Part shown: one piece after another, positions 43,276 through 56,034 of the stretch
Numbering within the stretch: the first letter of the stretch is position 1
Layout of the letters: each line of letters begins with the position of its first letter
Source of the DNA: Geosiphon pyriformis
Taxonomy: Eukaryota; Glomeromycota; Glomeromycetes; Archaeosporales; Geosiphonaceae
Length of the DNA: 64,000 bases
Assembly: GCA_016748015.1 (NCBI GenBank)
Contig: JAAOMT010000678.1
Span: 39,624 to 103,623 of the forward strand
Direction: 5' to 3'
Made by a program: the position numbers and the translations under genes
Notes under the pieces: model-generated
Databases searched by the model: none
What the model saw: only the letters and a program-made list of their open reading frames with translations
What the model was told of the DNA's origin: nothing

Positions 43276-44484
43276 CCACTCTCAAAATTGCCAAGTCTTT
43301 GGTGGTTTCTGTGTTTGGTTTTTTTTCTGCTGCTGTTGTACTGCATGATGTGTCTTTGGATGTATCTGCTGCTAATATTAAGACAGCTTTTGGTATGTTT
43401 GGTAAGATTGCTCATGTTGTGTTAAAGTCTGCTAGCATTTGGCAATATATAGTTATTTATTTTGTAAAGCTAGACTCTGTTGTGTCTGTTTTAAATTATT
43501 AGTCTGTTTTGGTAAGCAAAAATAGTGTTAAAATCTTCTTTTTGGTAAATTAGAATGAGACTATTCTGTCTTGTGATAGATTTAAGGCCAAGTTGGTTAA
43601 CCTTCTTTCTAGTTGTACTGTTTTTGAAATCAGTGATATGATTTCTTAAGTTGGTGGTTGGACATGTTTTATCTCCTGTTTTCTTAATTTTGGTCATTAT
43701 TTCCAGTTTGCTCTAATTATGTTTGGATCTCAGAAAGATTTAGATACTGCTGTAATTAAAACTGGTATACTGAAAAAATGTTATATCTAGTAGGAAACTT
43801 CTGGCTGTTGGCATTGTTTTAGATACCAAGAGTTGGGCCATCTGGCTGTGAATTATAAGGTGTTTTTACTTCTCTCTCTCAAAATTTTCAAAGTGTTTAC
43901 ACTATGTTTTGTTGGCTCTGGGTCTTATGCTAAGACTTTTGCTTCTTTAAGATCTTCTGATTTTTTATCTTTGACACCTCTTGCTTCTTCTTCAGCTGTT
44001 GTTAGTAATTTTTTGGTGTTATCTCAGTTGTTTTCTTTAGAGTTTGATTTGGCTAAGCTTTCTGTATTAGTAAAATTTATTATTAAGCCTATTGGTTTTT
44101 TGGTCAAATTGTTTGAACAATTTATTAATGGAGATTTGGTTTTAAGTAGTAAACTTAGTTTTAAGATCAATAAAATTTTAGTGCATATAAATTTCTTTAG
44201 TGAGATTGTTGGTATGTTAGGAAAAAAAGTAGTTTCTTTGAAAAAAAAATGCTGCATAGAAGATATAAATATGTCTGGTGATTCAGAGCTTCCATCTGTT
44301 ATGAATGATAAGATATTTTCTAATTTAATGTTTTTTTGAAAGCATAACTTTGTTAATGTTAAAACTGATGCCTTAAAAACTGCCAAGTGGCTAGTTGGAT
44401 TGGTTTCTTACAGTGCTACTTTGTTTTCTATTATTCAAAAGATATTTTTTTTTGAATAAGTTTTCTTCTATAATATTAGCATAG
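43276..44484 (+). pseudogene. LINE-B ORF1, C-terminal part
   Basis: Continues ORF1: TLKIAKSLVVSVFGF, then an RRM-like region (VVLHDVSLDVSAANIKTAFG, MFGKIAHVVLKSASIWQY) and a CCHC knuckle CWHCFRYQELGHLAVNY (43806-43856) whose last Cys is Tyr. A Ser-rich C-terminal part follows (open frame 43833-44339). After a one-base slip in the T-run near 44450 the frame ends LNKFSSIILA, TAG 44482-44484. No ORF2 follows: the 3' tail begins at once. Confidence 0.83.
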
Positions 44485-44640
44485 TGTGTTTTTGACTGGT
44501 TTGAATGGCTGGTCACATGTAAAAAACACATGATTAATATCTAGTTTAAATTACTTAGTTTGATGTATTGTACTAAATAGCTTTTAGGTCTTGTTTGTTA
44601 AAAAAAATAAAAATAAAAAAATAAAAATTTATATAGTAAT
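44485..44640 (+). other. LINE-B 3' tail
   Basis: GAATGGCTGGTCACATG and an A-rich end with AAAAAT steps, matching the LINE-A tail. It follows the ORF1 stop within about 10 bases. Confidence 0.75.
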
Positions 44641-46630
44641 TTTGTAAATTTTAAATAGTTTGTTTTTATAAGTTTTAAGTGTACTACTTTTATTAATTGG
44701 TTTTAATAGTGTTTATATTTTATTAAGAAGGTTTTTATTAATCTGTATATTTATTTAATAAAAATAATTTATAGATACAGTCAAATCTAAAATAACTCAT
44801 ATTTTTGGTAGATGTAAATTGGTTTAGATTAATATAAATCATAAATTTTCTTAAATTTAAATATATATAATATATATAGAATAAAAATAAATATAATATT
44901 ATTAAAAAGTAAATTTATTTGTATATTTTTTTAAAAATTTTTAAATAGCTCATACAATATTAAAAAAACTTGTAAGAATTGTTTGTTTTTGTTTATTTTG
45001 TATTTTTTTATGAAATATATATTTAATATAAGCAAACTAATTAACTATATTATAAATTTTTTGCTATTTTCAAGCTTTATAAACTGTTTAAGATTTATAA
45101 TAACAGTTAGTACATCTTTTATATTCATTACTTTTTGTATTTTTTGTTTTTATTAGAATTATCATGTTTTTTTTACAATCTATTATAATATAATTTGTAA
45201 TTTTATCATTATTTTGATATTTTAAAGTAATTGTATTAATTTTCTCAAATAAATTTACCAACTTTTTAATTAATAAGTATGTATAATTTGACTGTATATA
45301 ATTGAACTCTTTATAGTAATTTTTAATTTTTTTTAATATTATCTCTTGATTATAATTAGCTATTATTTCCAAATTTGTAGTTTTATTTTAAAAGTTATTA
45401 TTTGTATTAATTAAAAAAATGCCAATTTTGTGTTAACAATTAGCAATTGTTTTATTTAAAACATTTTTTTATGCTCTATAAATTAGATATATTGTTTAAA
45501 GTTGGCCAATTATATAAATATTATTAATATTATTATTAAAAAAATATAATATATAATTAAAAAATAACAAATATAATATGTTTTAAAACAATATATAATT
45601 TTAAAATTCATAAGTTAAATATGTACTATTAAATTAAGTGCAAAATATTTTACATAAATATTTATAATTGATTTTATATTATAGTTGTGATTAACAAAAT
45701 TGTTTACTAATAACAATATATTTTGGTTTTTTTTATATAGTTAATAATTTTAATCAACAAATTACTATTAAAAAATATTACCAAATATAAGTATTTAAAT
45801 AATACTGGAAACCAAGTTGTTTTCCTGTTTTTTTTTAGAAACAGTGTAAATATTTAGCATAATTAATTATAAGTAGTAATAAATATTTAATTTTATTAGT
45901 ATTAGTTATAAAAACAAATATCAATTGTACTTTTGATTATTTGGTACTATAATATAATATTGTAGTAAGATTTTGATTTAATAATATAATATAAAATAGT
46001 GTAGTTTTATATATATTGAAAATATTAAATAATCTTCAATTAATAAGAAGTATTATTATAAGCACTTACTTATTTTTAATATGTTCAATATTAGCTAATA
46101 ATACATTATCATAAAAGTAAAGTGAATATAATTTAATATAGTCTTTAAAGCTTTCAAGCCAATCATTAAATAGTTATTAACACTTATTTTTTAAAATATT
46201 CAATTAATTATAGAATTTTATATTAGCAATTTAAATTATATCTTTAATAAGTATTATTTTATACAATTCTGTCTTTTAAACAAAAATAACAAGTGTTTTA
46301 TTAAAGTTAAAATTACATATTGTACATATATATTTGCTAGTCAAGTCACATATTATATTTGCTTATACATAAAAATTTGGTTTATCTTTGACCCAAGCCA
46401 AAATTAGAGACTATTTTATGTATAGAAAATTGTTTTTTTAAAGTATTTTGCAGTTTTTAATTGGTTTTTATTATTTGCATAATATTAATTAAGTATTATA
46501 AACTTATTATAAAATATAGCATTTTTATGACTTTGTAGAATACAAACTACAAAAATAGTATGCTTTTTGCTATTAGATATGATAAAATCAAAAAACAAAA
46601 AAAAAATACAATTAAGATAGAACTAATCTA
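44641..46630. other. AT-rich stretch without recognised gene
   Basis: About 2 kb of A/T-dominated sequence. A 94-codon minus frame at 45088-45372 (MEIIANYNQEIILKKIKNYY start) is Ile/Asn/Lys-rich, as any frame here would be, and matches nothing I know. No RNA gene seen. Confidence 0.55.
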
Positions 46631-47150
46631 AAAATTCGACTTAATGACTTATATAATTTAAAACTTTGATTTAATTATTTACATAATTAATAATAACTTA
46701 GATTTGTAACAATTCAAAACTCTGACTTGATTACTTATATAATTAATAATAATTTAAAATTTAAAACAATTTAAAACTTTAACTTGATTATTAATAAAAT
46801 TAATAATAATTTAAAACTTGAAATAATTTAAAATTTTGACTTAATTACTTATATAATTAATAATAATTTAGAACTTAAAACAATTTAAAACTTTGACTTA
46901 ATTACTTATATAATCAATAATAATTTAGAACTTAGAACAATTTGAAATTTTGACTTAATTACTTTTATAAATAATAATAATTTAAAACTTAAAATAATTC
47001 AAAACTCTGATTTAATTATTTATAAAGTCAGTAATAATTTAAGACTTAAAATAATTTAAAACTCTAATTTGATTACTTATACAATTAATGATTATTTAAA
47101 ATTTAGAATAATTCAAAATTCCAACTTAATTATTTTATTAAATAAGTAAT
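46631..47150. repeat. 57-bp minisatellite
   Basis: About nine head-to-tail copies of a 57-base unit whose landmarks are AAAACTTTGACTTAATTAC, TTATATAATTAATAATAATT and TAGAACTTAAAACAATTT. Copies differ by scattered transitions; the first is a half unit and the last fades out. It abuts the truncated 3' end of LINE-C. Confidence 0.82.
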
Positions 47151-47221
47151 GCTATATTATTATATAATATTTTTAGTCATAGAAATATTGATTTGCTTTA
47201 TTGCAATTTTATTAAAATTTA

Positions 47222-50200
47222 CACAATTACAGAATACAAAAAAGGAACATACTCTAATGCCAAAACAACAGCTTACAACTCAGTTAAAATAGAAGATAGA
47301 AGTCTGGTCATCTTAATTCCAACATCTGCATTTGCAGCTGAAAAGTAAGTGGCTGTCCCACCAGCCATTTCAATAGAACCAATATCTTTTAGAGACTTAT
47401 TTGTATAAACTTTAATACAATCAAACCAAACCTTCAATAAACTATTATAAACAACAGAGAATTCTTCAGATTCCAAAACATTTAACATAGGCTTCTCATG
47501 AATAGCAGTAGCTTCAACCCTTAAAAAAATAGATTTGTTTATAAACTCAGATATTAAAGTAAATCAATAAAGCACTGAGCCTCTTGGATTTAACTTTTTT
47601 TACTACCAAAATGTCTTTTAGTTTATTACACTCTCTCTTTTATCCAGAAGTTTGTTACCAAAGACAATGTCAAACTGTTTTAATAAAAGAACAGAATTAT
47701 AATACAAGAGCTGACTCAAGATACTAGACATCAAAAATTTATTAGACTTATGAAAAGCACTAGGCAAATTGTTTGCTAGAAATAACTTATTGTTCAAAAA
47801 AATTTTTATTATCTCATCCAAATAATTGTTTACCAAACTAACATGCAATTTGACAAAAAATTGCAAAGAATTCAAAGGAAACCACTCCAAAACTTGTAAA
47901 TCCAAAAATCTATGGTCAAATAAATGACCAAAAATATTATAAGCATTGGAAAATAAAATAAACAAAGCCAGCTTCTTTTCAAATTGTACTTGTTCAAAGA
48001 GTTTCAACTTATACAAAGATAAATAATAGAAAATCTCATTAGAAAAATCATATAGTAAATTGGTCTTGGCTTTAAGACTTTTTCTAATTATCACATTTTA
48101 CTTGCAGTACACACCTAAAAAAACAAAGTTAAATTGTGTTCGATAGTTAATTATTGCCTGTAAGACAACTAAAACTAAGTACAAAAATTGTTTATCTATA
48201 ATAGTTTTCTTTAGCACTATATTAAAAAAAACTTGATATTTACATAAGCCTAAACCAAACTAGATTTAAAAAGATCTTCAGTGAATAAAAAAATGCCCAA
48301 GTATCTGTGTATCTCACTTTTTTTAGCAATCAAAATTAGCAAATCATTAATCAACAAAGAAGCAAACTTAACACTTTGATTGATCAGAATAGTCATTGTC
48401 TTATTATTGTTAATCAAAATATTATTGATCTCAAAAAACTCATTAGCAATATTTAAAATATACTGTGTAAAAGTTTGACAACTTTCAACCCAAATTGTAT
48501 TATCAACAAAGATGCCAGCAGCCAAAAAAGAAGTCTTTCTCCTAACCACTTTAACTTTGCCAAACTTTGTCACAAACTTAGTATTAATTCTGTATCTGCA
48601 CAAGTGCTTATGTCTTTTCATCTTATACAAGAATAAATCATAGAAGATTCTTCAAAGAAGCAAAGAAAAAATCTTACCTTGATCCAATCTATCATGTATT
48701 TTATAATTATTTAAAAGATCAAAATCTGTTATCACCTTATTAATCTGATCTCCATAAATGTTGCCAAAAAACTTGATAAACTGACCACATATTTTAATGC
48801 AAAACAAGCTAGCTTTCAAATGATGCTAGTCTACTGAGTCATAAGCTTTGCATATATTCTATAATACCAATTAAAGCTCTTTATTCTTTTCCAAAGTATC
48901 TTCAACAACTAACTCAATAGCAAAAATAAGAAACTATGTTAAAGTATCTTTTAACACTAAAAAGTTATTATTATAAAAAATATCAAATTTGCTGCAAGCC
49001 AATAATATCTGATCAGAAAGGATCTTAAATAAAATTTTCTGAGCTGTTTCAATTAAAGCAATAGGCTTAGTGTTCATTAGAATCCTATTCTATTTATAAG
49101 ATTTTGGGATTATTGAAATCTATGCTCTTTTCCAGAGAATTGGAACTGCACCCAAAGTTAAACAAGCATTTAACAGTCTCAAATAACAGATCAACACCTT
49201 ATCATCACAATGTTTCCAAAGTTTATTAAGTATTCCTGATAATCCAGCAGCTTTATTATTTGGCAGATTATTAACAACAGAAAACAATTCTCTCATATTA
49301 ATCTTTTTTATTACACCAAAGAAAGCATTATTATTCACATAATCTAGAGGCATATATTGATGAGACCAAAGATCAAGTACTTTTGAAAGTACTAACTGCT
49401 TTTTTGTTCATTTTTTTATAATCTTGTCAATCTTAAGGTTCATCTCTTTTGGCTCAACCATTATTTCATCCTCTATTATTAAGTGATCTAAAATAACCTT
49501 GTGAAATAGATGTTCTAAAATGCTCTTTATCATCTACCCTTTGTTAAAACAGAAGTTTTTTATACAGCATTTAATTGTCTTTTTAATAGCTGTATTCTTA
49601 GTTATTTTTGATTCATAATACTTAGACTTTCAGTATTTTTTTTCACTAGTGACAAATGTTTAACTAAGTTTACTGAGTTTGCATTATCTAAAACTATGCT
49701 AGTAATTTTAAAAGTCTCAACTTTATCAATAGTCAACTAAATCTTAACAAAACAGTCAAAATTCAGAAGATTTCCAGAATTTTAATTTAAAAAATTTTGA
49801 AGATTGTTTGTTTTTCAAACAATTTATACACTATACTAACTCTTAGAAAACATTTTAGTAGCAGCTTGAACCATAGCTTCTTCTAATACTTTCTACATTA
49901 TATTCAAGTTACTACAGTCTTTTACATTTCCAGATGCATTAAATTTGACCAACAACTTGGCAGAAAAACACTCTTTAAAATACAACTATTGACTTTTATC
50001 TGTATTTCCTAACTTGAACTTCTACTGGTTTTGGTTGGCCAGCTTATAAGTGTTGATAAGACAAACATCCAAAAGCCCACCCAAACCAATTGAAACTGAC
50101 TTATGATCTGTATTAAAAAACTCTGACATATTATCAACTAATTATGATACAATTGCAGACACCAAATTTCTACTTACAAAAACAAAATCTATGATTTTTT

Positions 50201-50770
50201 CAACACTCCTAAAATTGTTTTAAGTAGAGGCTTTGGTTAATAAATATTTATTAAAAGTATTAACCAGGCCCAAATCTGAGCAGAACTTGAAGCTTGTACT
50301 TCTTTTGGATTCATTTTTATTAAAATTACTACTCAAAATCACAAAAGTAGATTTTTTTACAGATTTTGTAATCAAAAAATTGATTTCATCAGCCTAAAAA
50401 AATAAACAGCCAAAGATGTTTTAGTATAAAGCCCCAAAATTGAAATTGGAAGTTTATTTTTGAAAAATAACTTAATAAAAAGAAATTGGCCAGGAATATC
50501 CAATACTTTATATATGTGTCTTGTCAAAGAATTGTTTATGATAATTGCAACACCAGAACCCAAATAACCAGAATCCAAACCAGAAGTGAAGACCCAAACA
50601 CCATCAAATTTGTTCATAATTCACAGACAGACTTTGCTTTTTAACTTAGTTTTAGTAACAATGGAAATCAAATTGTTTATATCTTTATGCTAATGAATTA
50701 TATCATCCTGTTTTGCAAAATTGTTCATTTTTTTAACATTGTAAGTAGCAACTTTTCAAACTAAACTACT
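47222..50770 (-). pseudogene. LINE-C ORF2
   Basis: Minus strand. Endonuclease: NKFDGVWVFTSGLDSGYLGS (50620-50540) and LLGDFN-type region near 50330. RT: SVVNNLPNNKAAGLSGILNK (49210-49290), FFxRIFYDLFLYKMKRHKHL (48600-48660), AAGIFVDNTIWV at 48490-48530 with FVDD changed to FVDN, and HRYLGIFLF. RNase H begins at 47488 (KVYTNKSLKDIG, LSSILTEL) with Asp changed to Asn, and ends at 47222 after ALEYVPFLYSVIV: the last 300 or so residues are missing. Many stops. Confidence 0.85.
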
Positions 50771-50772
50771 CA

Positions 50773-52640
50773 TTAAGAAGGAGGTTGGGGAAGTATGTTA
50801 CCAGCCAAAACCAGACTATCAAAATGAGCTGACAAACTTAGTACTAAAGCAGAAAATCTTTCTAATATATTCTCCAGTTTAACAGGAAAGGCAGACAAAC
50901 TTAAAACTGCAGCAGTCTTACCATTAGTGGCCTTACCTGAGCCTTTTCTCCTCATTATATTACCCACATAATCCTGTAATAAAGGGATTACTGGCAGCTG
51001 ATATCTAAGGCTAGACTGAAAAACTACCAGCATGAATAATTTCAACTTCTTAGTCAACTCACCAATTTGTCCCATAAAGCTGGCAAAACTGCATTCCATT
51101 ACTGCAAACTTTTTATCAATGTTTATTATAACCAGAAGAATAGGGTTTATTTCTAAAAAAAACCAAAGTTAACTGAACCATCACATATGGAAAAAGAAGG
51201 AAAAAAAGACCCACCAGCAATCTTAGCTCAAAAGACATTATTAGAAGCAATTGAATAAGCAACAAAAGCCAATTATTTGGCATAGATAGTTGTTAATCTG
51301 CTTTTATTCATGTCTAATAGCACTTTACAAAAAAATCCACTAAAGATAAAATTTTTATCTACAGAACAGTCCAAAAACATATAACCTAATTTTTCATACT
51401 TAGTGCATTTAAAAACATCTAGCTGAAACCAATACAGATTAATACTTCTCAAAACTGAAAGAGTTTTCATGACAGCATTAAGCAATTTGGCAGAGTCAAA
51501 ACACATCACAGCACATCTGAATTAGGCATATGTGACTAGATGACAATTAATAACACAAGTCTTACTATCAACTGACTCAATAAAGTTCTAAATATTATGT
51601 GTATTTATTTTTACTGGTAATGTATATAACAATACCCTATGACTATTCCTTGTATTCCATGATTTCTTGTTCATATCAGCTTTAGTAACATGAATTATAT
51701 CTTTTCTAATTAAGATAGACTACTTTGCTGTAACCAAATCAACATGATCTACTTTACCAAATTTAATTACAGCTTTCTGTCATAGCTTTATTAATTGCAT
51801 TTTGATTGACTTAATTAATCTAAACTCAGACAATACAGTATATACAGCTTTAGCTGACATTCCAATTGGAATTTTTTTTAACACCACAGTCTAATCTGAA
51901 TGCACAGCAGATTTTTTAAAATTGGTATTTACCAAGATATTTGTACCCTTAGCTTTTTCAGTGGCTTGCATCAAACTCAATTCAGAAATAAATGTTGTTC
52001 TAATGATCTTAGCAAATTTTAAGGGAGTAGATGCTCCTCCAAAACCATTGATTTCTGAAAATAATTTTCCAACCATCATATATTTTTCTTGAAAAGATTT
52101 TCCAACTATTTTGTTTAAGCAATATTCAAAGCATATAATTTTCTAATAGGAACAATGACTAAATTTTTTAGAGGAGGTGAAAAAACCAGTAATGCATTTA
52201 GAAGAATATTATTATTTTTACCATCACTCAAGAAATTAATTTTTCCCAACAGCTTGCCCAATACTTTTTTGGTTTTTACTTACAAATCTTTAAGTATTTA
52301 ATCAGAATTCCCTTTAACAAAAGTGCTACTTACACTATAATCAAAACTAGTTTCCTTTACCAAACATTTTTTTTCTATGTTTATACTGTCAGACTTGGTG
52401 GTGTTACTAGTCTTTAAACCCCATGAATGACTACTCTGAATCTTAGAAACAATTTTTTTATTACTAGAACCATTTTTTAAAGCACCACTTCTTTTTTTTT
52501 TTCTTAAGAAAACAGGTTTGAAGCCAATATCAAAGCCAGAATCTTTAGCAGCCTTTTTTATAACAATAATACTACAGCCAACAATGGCTTCATAGTCAAG
52601 AATAAATAATTTAGATTTATTGTACTAAATTATTAAAAAC
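50773..52640 (-). pseudogene. LINE-C ORF1, main part
   Basis: Minus strand: KKAAKDSGFDIGFKPVFLRK near 52500-52560, HSWGLKTSNTTKS, ETSFDYSV, then KLFSEINGFGGASTPLKFAK (51990-52070), RRM-like part (51500-51890), a CCHC-type stretch KCTKYEKLGYMFLDCSVDKN at 51340-51410 (His lost), MNKSRLTTIYAK, and the C-terminal coiled part MECSFASFMGQIGELTKKLK to the stop at 50773. ORF2 starts at once behind it. Confidence 0.8.
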
Positions 52641-52887
52641 TTCTTTTAAAAAACTTTTGATTTTTTCTTTTGGAAATTTTGAATAAAAAAAAAAAAAAAG
52701 TTTTTTTATTATTTAAATTATATAAATTTATATTTATTTTATTAAAATTTACATATTTTTAATTAATATTATTAATATTTATTTGTTACTATTAACAATA
52801 TTAAAACAATAATTTTTTATTTATAATTATTAATAAAATATTAATAAAATATTAATTTTTTATTTATTTATTTATTTTTTTATATAT
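52641..52887. other. AT-rich spacer
   Basis: A/T runs only; lies between LINE-C ORF1 and the solo LTR. No feature seen. Confidence 0.5.
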
Positions 52888-53490
52888 TGTTGTGATTAAA
52901 ACCCATACTTTTTATTAGTTATTACATATATTAATTACTAATATCATATAATTAGTCACTCTATTTTTAGATAGTGATAATTGACTTAATCATTGATCTG
53001 ATCATTAATTACTTTTAATAACTATATAAGTAATGAATTTTTTAGTTATAGAAAAACATAATTAAAATAATGAAATAAAACCTATTATTAATTACTTTTT
53101 CTTATATTACTTATTTTTTTTTCTCTACTTTCAAATATCTGAACATCTTGAAATAAAAAATTACTTGTTGGCATTTACATATTTTATTTTATTTTTTTCA
53201 TTGATTTGTATTGTTAGAATTAGTCTGAGAAATGATTGCTTGCTCTTGTGATTCATTGAATAAAGAAATGATTAAAAAACACAATGATACCTATTATTGA
53301 TTCTAAAAATTGCCAAGTTGAGACATAGAATAATAGCAGTAGTATTATCTTGTTAATAATCACAGACTATTCTTTTATCTTTAGATTTTCAGAAAAGATT
53401 TACAACTGTAATTTTTATGAGACAGATCACACATATTAAATTCTTACTTAATGTCTAATGTGAAGAATTTCTTAATAGCCATCTTAACTT
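52888..53490 (+). repeat. Decayed solo LTR of A type
   Basis: Aligns with the A LTRs (3651-4305): TTTTTATTAGTTATTACATA, AACTATATAAGTAATGA (TATA box), CTGAACATCTTG, TTACTTGTTGGC, GAGACATAGAAT. C to T and G to A changes throughout. The right end is not sharp. It interrupts LINE-C ORF1. Confidence 0.75.
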
Positions 53491-53559
53491 AAATTTTTAT
53501 TATCTTAAAATTAAACCATTTTTTGTCAAAAGAGATATTAAGAAAAGAAAAGAAAGAAC

Positions 53560-53990
53560 TCACATTTTTATCTATTCAAAGTCAATAATACCAATAAGAA
53601 AACTATCAATTAAACCAGTATTAATTTCTTTAGCTTTGAAAATTATCACAGCCAAATTAAGAAAAAAACCACCATTTGAATTTATTGTAATATCACCAAT
53701 CTTATCATTACTAGACTCACTATTTATATCTGAATACATGTCATTATTAACATTAGGTTTAATCAAAAAAATTTTTCTTTTGTTATCAGAATGCTTAATA
53801 TTGTTAACAGAAATCTTCTTCTTTTAAGAAAAAATACTATTAATAAGACTATAAAAAACACTTTTGGAAGGCTTCTTCTTAAATATATTGTTATTTAAAA
53901 CAACTTTCAGGTTTACCACAAAAAAATTAAAAGCTTGAGAAATATTGAAAATAATATAACTAAGAAGATAAAAACAAAAAACTTTTTTTT
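53560..53990 (-). pseudogene. LINE-C ORF1, N-terminal part
   Basis: Minus strand: VNNIKHSDNKRKIFL, KPNVNNDMYSDINSESSND, KIGDITINSNGGFF, FKAKEINTGLIDSF. It matches the N-terminal region of this ORF1 family as I recall it. Separated from the main part by the solo LTR and AT-rich DNA, so it could also belong to another copy. Confidence 0.55.
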
Positions 53991-54059
53991 TAAAAAAACT
54001 GCTTTTTGAAGAATTTATACATAAAAAAGAAAAAAGTTTTAAATTAATATATTTTTTTT

Positions 54060-55052
54060 TATTAAAGAGTTAATGAGTACAGCTCAACTACTACCTAAAT
54101 ACATAAAATAAAACAAGATTCTAAATTAAATATGGCTCATGTCTTTTTTACACATGACCAGACACTTGGTCCAGTCAAAACAGTACAATGCACATACAAG
54201 ATCTGTTAAAAAAATACTACTCAAGAAACTGAAACCCAAACTAGTAAGACAAAGACACAAACCAAAACACATATAAATATCCAATCTGATACCAAAGCTA
54301 TAGGTGATTCCAACAGTCCACAAGTCCAACAAATTAGCAACTGACAGCACAGTAGATTTATTATATGATAAAAGATTATGCTTTTTATAGAAAGCTTTTA
54401 ATTTGGCAGCAAGCACCCAGATATTAGACCTATGACTCTTGGCAAGACTACAAACCAACTTGACAATCAAACTGTCACCAGAAGCAGAGCCAAGGCTCAG
54501 AACAATATCAGCTGCCCAGCTTTTTAAAACAAACTCCTTGGCCAATAATATATACAAATTACTAGATAATTCAGCCTCATGCAGAATTTGTATCACCCTA
54601 CTTCTTACAACAAAATCACCAGCCAGTTTACACTACTCCATACTAATGGTTAATAATATATTTTTTCTGGTGTTGTTATCATATATACATAAAAACAAGT
54701 GATCAGAGTTTTTGACCATCCCACACCTAAAACACACCACACTAGAATATTTAAAATTATACAATCTTTTCCTTATGGCAACCAGCAGGCATTAATACAG
54801 AGACTTCATAAGATAGGACTGCAAAGAAGCCAAAAATAAACTGGTATAACTAGAATAAATCTTACTATTAGGGTGCCAAATACTGAAAGACTTAGATGTA
54901 TTGACATTACTAGCAATACCAACATCAACAATATTGGTCTCACATCTGGATTTCCAACTGACAAAATTGACAGCATTAAATAAACTTCTGACAAAATGAT
55001 GTGCATTTCCAAAAACAAGTATGTTCTTAACACTAAGGAAGCAATATGGCAT
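54060..55052 (-). pseudogene. LINE-D ORF2, C-terminal part and 3' tail
   Basis: Minus strand: GNAHHFVRSLFNAVNFVSWK, SIWHPNSKIYSSYTSLFLAS, a Cys-His motif CFRCGMVKNSDHLFLC near 54690-54745, then the open frame 54596-54126 (ELSSNLYILLAKEFVLKSWA to the LINE C-terminus) and a tail with GTGTCTGGTCATGTG. Element E cuts it at 55053; the upstream part would lie beyond the window. Its 3' end sits just upstream of the LINE-C ORF1 N-terminus in the same orientation. Confidence 0.8.
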
Positions 55053-55989
55053 TGTTACCAGTAGAATTTTAGCTATTAATTAGCATAAAATTACCCTTAT
55101 AATTATTATTATTAATTAGCATATATTATTATTATTTCGATTATCACTTATTATTTAATCAATATCCGATTTGTACTTTAGAAATTAAGATGATCAAATT
55201 ACACAATACCCTGAACGATTTAATATAGTCAAAATTCGCCGAAATTAATAAAAATTGGCCGAAATAATCAATAGTTCAGTAAAATAACTTGTAGTTTACT
55301 GAAATATATCTTTAGTTCACCCAAATTATAGCAAAAAAGAAAAATGCAAGTTTAAAGACTAGTACTACAACAAGTTGTATAAAAGAAGAACTTCTCTTTT
55401 CAAGAAAATGTATCTTTTCATAGTATTTTATCATAATATTTTACTTTAGATATCTTAATTGAAACAAATTACTTTTTACATATTCAAATAAAAATTAAAT
55501 ATTCAAAAACCAAAATCTTTAAATTATTATACTTAAAATTCTCTTAACACAACTAACGTTTTGGAATTGATTAGCTACCAATTTCAGTAATCTGTTAGTG
55601 ATTCTAGGCCTGGATAAAAAACGTTTTCCTTAACAGAATTCTATTTCTTTTACATTTTTTTTCTTTTTCTTATTATAATTATTAGGGTAGCCTACAAACA
55701 AGATTCCTGTAGAAGAGTTGACTTTCACAGCAAAGTAACTACACATTTTTAGTAAGCTTTCAAACAAGCAATTCCTAGGAAAGAGTTGACATTTTACTAC
55801 AACGTAACTACATAAAGTAACTGGCAAGGAATTGGCCATTTTACTTATAAACCCAGCAGTTCCAATTATAAGAGATAATTTGAAGTTAAATTCAGTTACT
55901 GAAGGTCCAACTACTTCCTGGAAACGTGAATTCACAGCAAATCAATATTAACAACATTCAAGAAAAAAGACCAAAAACCTCCAGTAATA
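55053..55989 (+). repeat. 5' LTR of element E
   Basis: 937 bp, TGTTACCAG...CCAGTAATA. The first 89 bases recur at 63912-64000 with about five differences. The phased array is at 55233-55332. Confidence 0.88.
55233..55332 (+). repeat. 20-bp phased array in E LTR
   Basis: Units with TTCGCCGAAAT, TTGGCCGAAAT, TTCAGTAAAAT, TTTACTGAAAT, TTCACCCAAAT at 20-21 base spacing, the sense-strand form of the array in C. Confidence 0.75.
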
Positions 55990-56003
55990 TTTGGTGTTCT
56001 TCC
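55968..56003 (+). other. PBS and LTR complement, element E
   Basis: LTR end followed by TTTGGTGTTCTTCC (55990-56003). AGACCAAA inside the LTR end (55968-55975) can pair with its TTTGGT part and, across a bulge, with TCT. Confidence 0.45.
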
Positions 56004-56034
56004 ACAAAAATAACATAGCAATAACAACTTCAAA

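Noticed and set aside
45088-45372. 94-codon frame in AT-rich DNA as a gene
   Set aside because: Ile/Asn/Lys composition is that of random AT-rich sequence; no motif and no homologue here.
46631-47150. Minisatellite as a repeat-protein gene (57 = 19 codons)
   Set aside because: Stops occur in every unit in the frames examined.
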